64,000 bases of DNA from Lutibacter sp. HS1-25. GTDB taxonomy: Bacteria > Bacteroidota > Bacteroidia > Flavobacteriales > Flavobacteriaceae. Position 1 is the first letter of the stretch. Each line of letters begins with the position of its first letter. Shown here piece by piece: positions 16,909 through 24,294 of this stretch. Location: contig NZ_RHLN01000001.1 in the NCBI RefSeq assembly GCF_004121075.1, positions 186,001 through 250,000 of the forward strand. Direction: 5' to 3'. The translations under genes were made by a program, and so were the position numbers. The notes below the pieces were generated by a model that saw only the letters and a list, made by a program, of their open reading frames with translations, was not told the DNA's origin and did no database searches.

Positions 16909-18234
16909 TTGAAAAATCAAAATCAAATATTATCTAATGAAGCCATAAATAGAATTGGCAATGAAATTAGAATCGAAGGGAAAAACCCTAGTACTGCAAC
17001 TTTAGAAAAATTACAACTATTTAGAACATCACACAAAGATTCTTTAGCTAAAACTTTTCATATTTTATTAGACTTAAGAAGGCCACCATCTACTCAAACA
17101 ATTGTTACCTACAGAATTAAAAGATTCGAGTCAATTATTGAAAAATTAAATAGATACCCTAAAATGAACCTAAGCAGAATGTGGGATATTGGTGGGTGTC
17201 GTGTAATTGTGAAAAACAATAAAGAAGTCTATAGATTTAGAAATGAATTAAGTAAAGTTCTAAACATAAGAAAAGAATATGATTACATAAAAGAACCTCA
17301 AAAAGAAGGCTACAAATCACTTCACCTATACGTTGATTCTCCAGACTGCGGAAGGGTAACAGAAATTCAGATTAGAAATCAAGAAGACCACAATTGGGCT
17401 ACGTTGGTTGAAATTAGTGATTTAATATTCGAGTCAAAATTAAAAGAATATAGCTATGATAAAACTCTTTTAAGGTTCCATTTTCTTCTATCAAAAAAAA
17501 ATAACCTTACAATTTATGAGAAATCTGAAATTGCTCGGATAATATACAAATACAATTATATTGATGAATTAAGTAAAGTTTTCAGTAGGAACTATTTAAA
17601 AGTAAGAGAACAATGGACATTTATAGAATCAAAACCACGTGACAAATTTTATTTAATAGAAAGTTGGAAAGATAAAATCCCAAAAATAGAATCATTTGAA
17701 AACTTCAATAGTGCTGAAGAAAATTATTTTACTAAGTTCATAAGTAATAAAAATGCAAATGTTGTTTTAACTCATCTGCCTAAGCCAAATTACAACCAAA
17801 TAAGTATAGCATATTCAAATTATATTTTGACAATGCATAGTATGTTAGGGGAGCTTTCTCAAATTCTAGAAAGTTTAATAATTGATTCTTTAGAAAATGG
17901 AAATTATATTAAGTTTATTAAGTCATTTGATTTACACTTGAACATTACAGTAAATAGCCTTGGAAATTCAATTAAGGAAGCCAATTATAATGAAGGATTA
18001 ACTCAAACAATTCCTAATGGAGGCAAAAACTGGAAAAATACTAAAAAGGCTAAGGAATGGAGAAAAGAGATTAATAAGGATTTAAATTACGGTGTAAAGA
18101 ACCTTGAAAGGTTTCAAAGAAGGTTTAGAGAAAATATTCCAAAAAATAAAATAACCAGATTTGTAATTCAGAAAGGTATTAATTTTATTACTTGGAAATA
18201 TAATAAAAAAATTAAAAAACTAATTCATTCATAA
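16909..18234 (+). CDS. RelA/SpoT-domain alarmone-synthetase-like protein, candidate toxSAS/defence effector
   Basis: A 441-residue protein starting at a TTG; no ATG precedes the catalytic core. The RelA_SpoT nucleotidyltransferase domain (about 60-175) is complete: G-loop RIKRFESIIEKL (69-80), MWDIGGCRVIV with Asp93, KEGYKSLHLYV (132-142) and TEIQIRNQEDHNWATLVE with Glu152 and Gln154. There is no HD hydrolase, TGS or ACT domain, so it is not the housekeeping Rel. The C-terminal 260 residues are an unrecognised, mostly helical region ending very basic. Mobile-element proteins of this build include toxic small alarmone synthetases that make (p)ppApp or pyrophosphorylate tRNA and stop growth on phage attack. 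No antitoxin gene is obvious. The substrate is unknown. Confidence 0.82.
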   Translation: MKNQNQILSNEAINRIGNEIRIEGKNPSTATLEKLQLFRTSHKDSLAKTFHILLDLRRPPSTQTIVTYRIKRFESIIEKLNRYPKMNLSRMWDIGGCRVIVKNNKEVYRFRNELSKVLNIRKEYDYIKEPQKEGYKSLHLYVDSPDCGRVTEIQIRNQEDHNWATLVEISDLIFESKLKEYSYDKTLLRFHFLLSKKNNLTIYEKSEIARIIYKYNYIDELSKVFSRNYLKVREQWTFIESKPRDKFYLIESWKDKIPKIESFENFNSAEENYFTKFISNKNANVVLTHLPKPNYNQISIAYSNYILTMHSMLGELSQILESLIIDSLENGNYIKFIKSFDLHLNITVNSLGNSIKEANYNEGLTQTIPNGGKNWKNTKKAKEWRKEINKDLNYGVKNLERFQRRFRENIPKNKITRFVIQKGINFITWKYNKKIKKLIHS

Positions 18235-18275
18235 TAAAGCTTCATTATTTCGGAGACCGCTACTAAAAGAAATAT

Positions 18276-18300
18276 TAGTGACACTAAAAGTGACGCATTA
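18276..18300. promoter_or_regulatory. right-end arm sites (paired AGTGAC)
   Basis: AGTGAC occurs at 18277-18282 and 18289-18294, 12 bp apart in direct orientation, within the last 90 bp of the element. The same pair with the same pitch lies at the left end (6220, 6232), and both second copies continue into an [GT]CA-type sequence. Predicted to be bound by the element's integrase or its HTH partner. Confidence 0.6.
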
Positions 18301-18353
18301 CAATTTTTATATATCATAAATATTTGTTAATCAAATACATAGATTTTATTTTC

Positions 18354-18366
18354 GTAGCTCCACCAG
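18354..18366. repeat. attR: 13-bp copy within the tRNA-Arg 3' end
   Basis: GTAGCTCCACCAG matches attL at 6066-6078 exactly and covers the acceptor strand and part of the T-stem of the tRNA gene. One base (18354) lies outside the tRNA. Beyond the repeat the sequence continues into the rest of the tRNA. Confidence 0.85.
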
Positions 18367-18426
18367 GACTCGAACCTGAATCTAAAGTTTAGGAAACTTT
18401 TATTCTATCCCTTGAACTATAGAGCC
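18355..18426 (-). tRNA. tRNA-Arg (anticodon CCT)
   Basis: The minus strand folds into a complete 72-nt cloverleaf without encoded CCA. Acceptor GGCTCTA pairs with TGGAGCT (G-T wobble at the end pair), D-stem GTTC/GAAT, anticodon stem AAAGT/ACTTT with loop TTCCTAA, T-arm TCAGG-TTCGAGT-CCTGG, discriminator A. The loop centre CCT decodes AGG arginine codons. It is the integration site of the neighbouring element, whose left boundary repeats the last 13 bases. Confidence 0.95.
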
Positions 18427-18460
18427 AACAAAATAGCTAATGCTATATTAAAAATGGATT

Positions 18461-18919
18461 TTAGTTTTCTTTTGTAGGGATAATTAAAGTTGGAATTTTA
18501 GAGTGTTTAATAACTTCAATAGCATTGCTTCCCATTAATAAATTAGCCAAAGCACTTCTACTATGTGTTCCCATTACAATTAAATCGGCTTCCCAACTTG
18601 TGGCAAATTCTAAAATGGCATCGGCTGGATCTCCTTCTAATACAGCTGTTTTAATAGTGTCATTTTTTAAATGCTTAACAGAAGCTGTTAAAAATTTTTC
18701 AGATTCTTTTCTTAAATCTTCAACCAACTCAATGGCATCATTTGTTAAAAATCCGGCATATCCCATAATTGGATCGTAATTCATTTTGTAATAAGATATG
18801 TCATTAATAACATGTACTAATGTTACTTCAGCATTTAGTGCCTTGGCATAACTATAGCCTAATTCAGCTATTTTTTCAGCAGAAGGACTTGTGTCTAGAG
18901 CAATACAGACTTTTTTCAT
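18461..18919 (-). CDS. universal stress protein (UspA family)
   Basis: A 152-residue single Usp domain. It starts KKVCIALDTSPSAEKIAELGYSYA, has a central VLEGDPADAILEFA and ends with the nucleotide-loop region MGTHSRSALANLLMGSNA and PTLIIP. The ATP-binding consensus G-x2-G-x9-G-[ST] is kept except that Ser replaces the second Gly. It is a cytoplasmic stress or starvation protein. It directly follows the tRNA-Arg gene on the same strand and stands alone. Confidence 0.9.
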   Translation of the reverse strand: MKKVCIALDTSPSAEKIAELGYSYAKALNAEVTLVHVINDISYYKMNYDPIMGYAGFLTNDAIELVEDLRKESEKFLTASVKHLKNDTIKTAVLEGDPADAILEFATSWEADLIVMGTHSRSALANLLMGSNAIEVIKHSKIPTLIIPTKEN

Positions 18920-19130
18920 AATAATTTCATGTTAGATTAATTAAAAATTTTAAGTATTTAAATAATGCCAACCAAATACAATGAAACAGGCAAGTTTTAA
19001 ATACCTATTAAATATACCTAAAAAACAAGGAAAAACCCAATTTTTTTAGAATCATTAAGTAGTTTATTAAAAAAAAGAGGAAAAGTAAGTGAAAAATTTA
19101 TTTGTAGGATGTATGGTTGTTTGTAATACT

Positions 19131-19232
19131 TTAATTATTAATCATATCAATTGCAATTAACAATAATGTTACAAAAATTGAAAACCCTAATAATAAACAG
19201 CTGGTTCTTAAAACAAATTTAGTCATAATCAT
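19131..19232 (-). CDS. possible small single-pass membrane protein
   Basis: A 33-codon minus-strand ORF beginning MIMTKFVLRTSCLLLG, with a second ATG at 19226. It encodes one hydrophobic helix (about 12-29) flanked by Lys/Arg on the inner side and Asp on the outer side. It is preceded by an A-rich leader typical of these genomes. No family is known to me. The positive-inside pattern and clean start are the only support. Confidence 0.35.
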   Translation of the reverse strand: MIMTKFVLRTSCLLLGFSIFVTLLLIAIDMINN

Positions 19233-19354
19233 TTTTTTAGTATTAAACTTTATTTGATTTTGGGTGCTGTAAAAGTAGTACAGTATTGAGCAAAAACAGC
19301 GGGTTTAATTGTCTTTTCTGATAAGGTGATTTCCCCCTTTTTTAAATAGATAAT

Positions 19355-19482
19355 TAAAAAAAACCACCCCAAAATGGGGTGGTAAAACTGCTAGTGAACT
19401 GTGAGTTAATGTTTTTAATGCCTTTGGAAGATTAGGAATAATGCCGCAGGAGGATTAAAATGATATTCACTTTGCAAGTTAT
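19355..19482 (-). ncRNA. candidate small RNA with CCUCCU loop and intrinsic terminator
   Basis: On the minus strand TAGTTTTG (19494-19487) matches the Bacteroidetes -7 box TAnnTTTG exactly. About 125 nt downstream is a strong terminator: ACCACCCCA (19383-19375) and TGGGGTGGT (19371-19363) followed by eight T's. No ORF begins with ATG between them. AGTGAA near the 5' end can pair with TTCACT near the 3' end, leaving a single-stranded CCUCCU, identical to the 16S anti-Shine-Dalgarno core. No TTG -33 element is found at a good distance. The class of RNA is unknown. Confidence 0.5.
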
Positions 19483-19626
19483 GCGACAAAACTAGCCAAT
19501 TATTTAATAATTATTTGTGATTTAAATCATAAAACATAAAAATAAGACTTTGTAAATTTATTAATATGCTGTAATACAGTGGTATATGTATTTTTATTAT
19601 GTGGTATATTGAAATTCAATAATATT

Positions 19627-19643
19627 TTACGGGAAAACCGTAA
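19627..19643. promoter_or_regulatory. TTACGG-N5-CCGTAA palindrome, copy 1
   Basis: TTACGG-GAAAA-CCGTAA lies 84 bp upstream of the ATG at 19728. The same palindrome with spacer TAAAA recurs at 20709-20727, and TTACGGTAAAA occurs again at 31514-31524. GC-containing repeats stand out in this AT-rich background, suggesting a regulator binding site. Confidence 0.55.
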
Positions 19644-19727
19644 TATTATATGTATTAAAGTGTTTAATTTTACAGTTGCTATTGTAAAATATTGGAAATT
19701 AGAAATTTGTCCCCAAATTTAAAAGAC

Positions 19728-20141
19728 ATGAAAACCCCAAAGAGAAATCAAGATTTCATAAGTCTAACAAATAAACGTGCTAAAAAAAGTAAAGATACTT
19801 TAAACAATTTTTCATCAGTTAGAAACAAAGGTAAATTTGTTAGAAATGATTTTGATACCAAAATTAATTTGGTGTATAAAACATACCCAAACAAACCTTT
19901 AAAGCCCAAAAAATTTAATATTAATCAAAGATTGGCTCAAGCTAATATAGATAATTATAAACCATCAAGGTTTGTTAGAATATTTGGTTTCAATAAAAAT
20001 GAAATTCATTATTTAAATTATTTATTAAAACTTGCAATAAAAGAAGATGAAAAAGAATACGATTTAAGGTATAAAAAATATTTATCAATTCTTGAAATCT
20101 GGAATGATTTACAAAAATCTTCAAAACACGAAATGTTTTAG
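19728..20141 (+). CDS. basic protein of unknown function
   Basis: A 137-residue protein from the ATG at 19728; an in-frame TTG at 19692 would add 12 residues, but the ATG has the better A-rich leader. The N-terminal half is strongly basic and probably disordered (KRNQDFISLTNKRAKKSKD). The C-terminal half looks helical (FNKNEIHYLNYLLKLAIKED, RYKKYLSILEIWNDL). There is no signal peptide or known domain. It stands alone between two intergenic stretches with TTACGG palindromes. Confidence 0.6.
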   Translation: MKTPKRNQDFISLTNKRAKKSKDTLNNFSSVRNKGKFVRNDFDTKINLVYKTYPNKPLKPKKFNINQRLAQANIDNYKPSRFVRIFGFNKNEIHYLNYLLKLAIKEDEKEYDLRYKKYLSILEIWNDLQKSSKHEMF

Positions 20142-20239
20142 GGTAATTGTAATTTTCTCAATTAACGGTTCATTTTGTAAACACAATAAGTTTTGTAAAT
20201 TATTGTTTTAATGGGTGAATTGCTTAGATAAAATAAAAA

Positions 20240-20662
20240 ATGAATAAATTATTATTAACATTAATTTTGCTGTGTTGTTTTAACAACCTTTTTGCGCAAG
20301 TTTTTACAGCTGAGAATGGAAATTTTATGGATCTTAAAAAAAAGAAAATAAAGTTATACATAGAAAACTCAACTTATTCGGGTACTTTTCAAAATTTTAC
20401 TTCAAAAAGAGATAAAAAGGAATACTTTATTTTTACCTATTTCTCAAGAACTGTAATTTTTTCTATTGATAAACCCCTAAATTCTATTCAAGATAACACA
20501 AAAAATATTGGATTAGAATGTGTTAGAGTGTTGCATGCCACTGCAGTTGATTCGATAATTAAAACCATCCATAAAAACGGTATTAACAGCCTTAAAGATT
20601 ATATTGTTGTTTATGAATCTGAAAAATTTACAACACCAATGCGTAATAATTTGGTCTTATAA
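20240..20662 (+). CDS. secreted protein of unknown function
   Basis: A 140-residue protein with a clear signal peptide (about 1-20, LLCCFNNLFAQ). A small exported domain follows, with beta-strand-like FTAENGNFMDLKKKKIKLYI and YFIFTYFSRTVIFSI. No lipobox or C-terminal type IX sorting domain is evident. The family is not recognised. A TTACGG palindrome lies 47 bp downstream, before the convergent response-regulator gene. Confidence 0.65.
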   Translation: MNKLLLTLILLCCFNNLFAQVFTAENGNFMDLKKKKIKLYIENSTYSGTFQNFTSKRDKKEYFIFTYFSRTVIFSIDKPLNSIQDNTKNIGLECVRVLHATAVDSIIKTIHKNGINSLKDYIVVYESEKFTTPMRNNLVL

Positions 20663-20708
20663 TTTGAGCTGTAGTTTTGTATAATATAGATGTGAATTTT
20701 TTTTAAAT

Positions 20709-20727
20709 ATTACGGTAAAACCGTAAT
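20709..20727. promoter_or_regulatory. ATTACGG-N5-CCGTAAT palindrome, copy 2
   Basis: A perfect 7-bp dyad with spacer TAAAA, sharing the core with the copy at 19627. It lies between the ends of two convergent genes, so it either serves an unseen transcript or is a non-promoter site. Confidence 0.5.
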
Positions 20728-20803
20728 TCTTATTTAAAAAGGATCCGTACTTTTGCCTTGTTGTCGGGGAATTTGCTATGAATCTAAGTTCTTTAAATAC
20801 TAC

Positions 20804-20838
20804 AAAAAAGAGGGTTTATATAAACCCTCTTTTTTTTG
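20804..20838. terminator. bidirectional terminator overlapping the response-regulator stop
   Basis: AAAAAAGAGGGTTTA and TAAACCCTCTTTTTTTT form an 11-bp-plus stem with a tiny loop and A/T tracts on both sides. Read on the minus strand, the left arm encodes the last codons (KKRGFI-stop) of the response regulator, so the terminator is embedded in the coding end. Confidence 0.85.
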
Positions 20839-21478
20839 CTTCTAACAATAGTTCTTCATCTTCACCAGTTACACTAAATTTTTGTTTAATGAAATTTTTT
20901 CGTTTTTCAATAGCACTTAAAGACAGTGGAATGTATTCAGTTAATTTTTTTGTTTTTACACCTTTAGACAAATAGTAAATAATCTTTTTATTATGTTCGT
21001 CTAATACATCTTCACTAGTAACGTTTTTACTAGTTAATTTTTTAACTTCTTCGCTGTAGTAGGTGTTGTTTTTTTGAATTTTATCAAAGGCGCTTAATAG
21101 AATTTTTGAGGTAATGTCACTTTTAATTAATACACCGTTATGAGGTGTAGTTTTTAAAATATTATTTATTCTTATAGGGTTGTTAACCATTGTTAATATA
21201 ACAATTTTTGCTTTTGGCAGTTCACGTTTAACTATTACCGCAATATCTTCTCCTGAAGTAATTAATTTGTTTTTTGATGCAGGAAGTTGTATATCAATAA
21301 AAACCATATCAAAAGGTTGTGTTTCTTTTGATTTACAAATAGCATCAAAGGCTTCATCACAGTTAATAGCAACTTTTATATTTAAATCGTACTTTTTGTT
21401 TGAAGTTAATACTCTTATGTACCCTTCAATAATCATGGGATGATCATCAACCATTAAAATATTTAATTTATCTATCAT
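20816..21478 (-). CDS. LuxR/NarL-family response regulator
   Basis: A 220-residue protein. The receiver domain (1-125) has the acidic pair Asp11/Asp12 (MVDDHP), phospho-acceptor Asp62 (FIDIQLP), Thr96 (VILTMV) and Lys119 (LIKSD). The C-terminal HTH (about 155-205, NKKIIYYLSKGVKTKKLTEYIPLSLSAIEKRKNFIKQKF) is a diverged LuxR-type helix-turn-helix. It starts 4 bp after the stop of the histidine kinase gene, so the two form an operon and a cognate pair. Confidence 0.9.
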   Translation of the reverse strand: MIDKLNILMVDDHPMIIEGYIRVLTSNKKYDLNIKVAINCDEAFDAICKSKETQPFDMVFIDIQLPASKNKLITSGEDIAVIVKRELPKAKIVILTMVNNPIRINNILKTTPHNGVLIKSDITSKILLSAFDKIQKNNTYYSEEVKKLTSKNVTSEDVLDEHNKKIIYYLSKGVKTKKLTEYIPLSLSAIEKRKNFIKQKFSVTGEDEELLLEAKKRGFI

Positions 21479-21482
21479 AAGG

Positions 21483-23507
21483 TTATAAATTTTGTAACGG
21501 AATTGTCATTTTTATGATTGTACCTTCTTCAGGTTTTGAAATAAATTTGACATTACCATTTAGGGATTTTACTCTTGATTTTATGTTCCTCAATCCAATT
21601 CCTTTGTAATTTTTTGATACATCAAAGCCAACGCCATTGTCTTTAATTTCTATTAGCCAATTATTTTTATATTCTTTAATATCTATTTCTACAAAGGTTG
21701 CATTTGCATATTTTATAATATTTTGAACTGCTTCTTGTATCGTTCTATAGCAATGGATTTTTATTTTATTTGAAATTTTCTCGCTGTTTGTAGTGCTATT
21801 AAAATTTAGATTCCATTCAAATTTACCAACTTCGCTTTGCTTCATCAATAGTTCTTCAATCATTTTTTTAAAACTGGTATTGCCACTTTTAATTTGAGAT
21901 TGTAAATTATGAGCTATTTTACGTATTTCTTCTTCTATAGATTGTAATTCGTTAATATAAGCCGCTCTTACCTTAATATCTGTTTTAGATTTACTATTAT
22001 TTAAGCTGTCTAAACTAAGTCTGGTTCCAAATAATCGCCCTAAAACGCCATCATGAAGTTCTTCTGAAATACGTTTTTTTTCTTCATTAATTCCTTCTTC
22101 ATATTTTAGTCGCTTGTCAATCATTAAATTGTAAATTTCAATATTTACTTCTTCTTGCTGTTGATTAAATAACAATGTCTTATTTTTTGAAAGCTGAATT
22201 AATGTAATAATTATAAGCGAACTAATAATAAAGCCAATTGCAGAAAAAATTGCAATTAACCATTTGTTTTGAGTCTCTTTTTCTTTTTCTTTTCTAATTT
22301 CATTTGTTTCATAAACAATTCGCATAAATTTTTCTCTAATGGCTCTTTCATTTTGCAATAAACTATCTGATAACGAAATATGTTTTTCAAGATATTTTAT
22401 ACCCTCTTTTGCTGGTAAAATTTTTGAAAGTAATTGATATGCTTCTAGCAATTCAAAATATTCATTAGCAGCCTTTAATGGTGTAATGGCTTTTAGTGCA
22501 AAATTTTGTGCTTTTAGGGTGTCTTTTTTGTTAAATTCAAATTCAGACAAGTAAAGATAAGTAATGGCTTCGTCGGCTTCATCATAATTATTGGTCTGTA
22601 TAGTTAAAGATTTATAAAACAGTGCAGGTAAATGTTCTAATGCTTTATTTTTAAATAACGTGTAAGCATAATTGCTTAAAATACGTGCATAAACTTTTGG
22701 GTATTTATTTTCAAAATTTGAGGTGGCTAAAGCCTCCTTATAATATTTTAAAGCTTCACTAAAGTTGCCTAAATATTGATATGAAAGTCCTATGCTATTT
22801 AATATGTCTAATCTATAACTTATTGACGATTCTAATTTATCTGTATAAATTAGGGCTTTCTTATTATACTCAATTGCTTGATCGTATTTTTTAAGACAAA
22901 AAGAGTTTACACCTAAAATATCATAGCTAGCAAATAAACCTTTATCGCTTTTAATTTCATTAAAAATAGCAAGCGCTTTAATAACATTTATTTCACTACC
23001 CATAAAATCACTTTCGTTGGTTTGAATTCTTGCTATTTCTAAAAGAGTTCTGGCATATAAATATTTGTTATTAACAGATTTATAATTATTTAAGGCTTTG
23101 TTAAAATGATAAAAAGCCATGTCGCTTTTGTTGTTTAACCTATAGTAGTTCCCCAAATTTACATTTGAATTACCAATATTTAGGGTGTCTTTATACCATT
23201 CTGAAAGTTCTAAATTTGTTCTAGATATTTTGGCAAATTCTTTTAAATTACCCAATTCAAAATTGCTTTTTGCAACACTGTTTAAAAGCATTATTTTTAA
23301 AGAATCATTGTCAATTTGTTCAATAAGAGTTGTAGCTTTAAGTATATAATTTGTTCTTAAAGAATCTGATTTGTCTGTGTTTTTTGAAATTTCAATTAAA
23401 CTATCAATTTCTTTAAATACAAAATCTTTTTCAACTTTATTTTTATAGTTGTAATTACAGCCAATAATAAAAAATAGGGTGATAATTAAAATGGGGTATT
23501 GTTTCAT
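21483..23507 (-). CDS. TPR-containing sensor histidine kinase (HisKA_3 type), lipoprotein-like
   Basis: A 674-residue protein. It has a signal with a lipobox-like IIGC (Cys17), tetratricopeptide repeats over about 75-345 in the periplasm (for example NSIGLSYQYLGNFSEALKYYKEAL) and a transmembrane helix (416-438). The cytoplasmic kinase has phospho-acceptor His485 in EEKKRISEELHDGVLGRL and an ATPase with DNGVGFD, GIGLRNIKSRV and GTIIKMTIPL. This is the NarX/DegS-like class that partners with LuxR regulators, and the partner is encoded directly downstream. The TPR sensor domain suggests a protein or peptide signal; the signal is unknown. Confidence 0.92.
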   Translation of the reverse strand: MKQYPILIITLFFIIGCNYNYKNKVEKDFVFKEIDSLIEISKNTDKSDSLRTNYILKATTLIEQIDNDSLKIMLLNSVAKSNFELGNLKEFAKISRTNLELSEWYKDTLNIGNSNVNLGNYYRLNNKSDMAFYHFNKALNNYKSVNNKYLYARTLLEIARIQTNESDFMGSEINVIKALAIFNEIKSDKGLFASYDILGVNSFCLKKYDQAIEYNKKALIYTDKLESSISYRLDILNSIGLSYQYLGNFSEALKYYKEALATSNFENKYPKVYARILSNYAYTLFKNKALEHLPALFYKSLTIQTNNYDEADEAITYLYLSEFEFNKKDTLKAQNFALKAITPLKAANEYFELLEAYQLLSKILPAKEGIKYLEKHISLSDSLLQNERAIREKFMRIVYETNEIRKEKEKETQNKWLIAIFSAIGFIISSLIIITLIQLSKNKTLLFNQQQEEVNIEIYNLMIDKRLKYEEGINEEKKRISEELHDGVLGRLFGTRLSLDSLNNSKSKTDIKVRAAYINELQSIEEEIRKIAHNLQSQIKSGNTSFKKMIEELLMKQSEVGKFEWNLNFNSTTNSEKISNKIKIHCYRTIQEAVQNIIKYANATFVEIDIKEYKNNWLIEIKDNGVGFDVSKNYKGIGLRNIKSRVKSLNGNVKFISKPEEGTIIKMTIPLQNL

Positions 23508-23727
23508 AGGGGGTATTCAGCAGCAATTTTTTGTTCAATTTTTAATACTATAAATGTACGTATCAATTTTTAAAAAATCAGAATTTTTAAACATAAAATC
23601 TGTTTTTTAAACTTTTTATAAACAGTCTAAATAGCTACCTTAGTTTAAAAATTTTAAAAAAAGTAGCTTCTTTGTCAACCATTTTCAATTTTAAATCGTC
23701 TTTATAAATGTAAGGCTTTAAAAACGC

Positions 23728-24294
23728 ATGCTGAAAGTTGTAAAACTAAATACCGACCATCAATTAATTGAGCAATCACTTAAAAACAACCGCAAGGCGC
23801 AAAAGTTGTTGTACGATAAATATGCACCTAAAATGTTGAGTTTATGTGTTTATTATATTAAAGATATTCAACAATCTGAAGCTGTAATGTTGAGTGGTTT
23901 TTTTAAAGTATTTACAAAGTTGTCAACTTTTGAAAATAATGGCAGTTTTGAAGGTTGGATTAGAAAAATAATGGTTTGGGAAAGTATAACGTATTTACGT
24001 AAAAAGGAAGTGCTATTTTTTACTGATGAAATTGAAAGCTACGAAAAACTTATTGAAGAACAAGTTGAATTAAACATTGCTATTGAAGATTTACAGCAAT
24101 TTATAAATCAGTTACCCGAAGGTTGTAAAGTGGTTTTTAACTTGTATGTAATTGAGGGTTATAAACATGCTGAAATAGCAGAAATGTTAAAAATTACTGA
24201 AGGTACTTCAAAAACACAATTGTCAAGAGCACGGAAAGCATTGCAAAAAATGATTTCCATAAATCGGAAAACATACCATGAAAAAACAAGATAA
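23728..24294 (+). CDS. diverged ECF-type sigma factor
   Basis: A 188-residue sigma-70 family protein. Region 2 is recognisable but altered: CVYYIKDIQQSEAVMLSGFFKVF replaces the usual cysteine-rich AEDxxQ motif, and IMVWESITYLRKK has Trp where most have Asn. Region 4 (YVIEGYKHAEIAEMLKITEGTSKTQLSRARKAL) is canonical. It heads an operon with an anti-sigma-like protein (17-bp overlap) and a barrel protein, the same plan as 1-1839. It is the sigma-24-like Bacteroidetes group by appearance. Confidence 0.88.
   Translation: MLKVVKLNTDHQLIEQSLKNNRKAQKLLYDKYAPKMLSLCVYYIKDIQQSEAVMLSGFFKVFTKLSTFENNGSFEGWIRKIMVWESITYLRKKEVLFFTDEIESYEKLIEEQVELNIAIEDLQQFINQLPEGCKVVFNLYVIEGYKHAEIAEMLKITEGTSKTQLSRARKALQKMISINRKTYHEKTR

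Larger units (their letters stand above)
6066..18366. mobile_element. 12.3-kb integrative element in tRNA-Arg(CCT)
   Basis: A 13-bp direct repeat (GTAGCTCCACCAG) occurs at 6066-6078 and again at 18354-18366, where it forms the 3' end of a tRNA-Arg gene. Between the copies lie an integrase beside the left end, an HTH protein, a DUF3987 replication protein, several unknown genes, gene fragments and a RelA/SpoT-domain gene, all on the plus strand. Paired AGTGAC sites with identical 12-bp spacing occur near both ends. There are no phage structural genes and no conjugation (Tra) or classic relaxase genes. It is best seen as a small integrative or satellite-type genomic island. The integration restores the full tRNA. 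Confidence 0.88.
18920..19691. other. long intergenic region (about 770 bp)
   Basis: No conventional gene lies here. It contains a possible 33-residue membrane peptide gene (19131-19232, minus), a strong minus-strand terminator preceded by a candidate small RNA (19355-19482), and a TTACGG palindrome (19627-19643). The rest is AT-rich sequence in which I see nothing further. Confidence 0.6.

Noticed and set aside
6295-18234. The element as a prophage
   Set aside because: No terminase, portal, capsid, tail or lysis genes are present between the attachment sites.
19460-19495. 11-codon plus-strand ORF behind a strong AGGAGG
   Set aside because: Too short, and this clade makes little use of Shine-Dalgarno sites; the AGGAGG is better explained as the complement of CCUCCU in the minus-strand RNA candidate.
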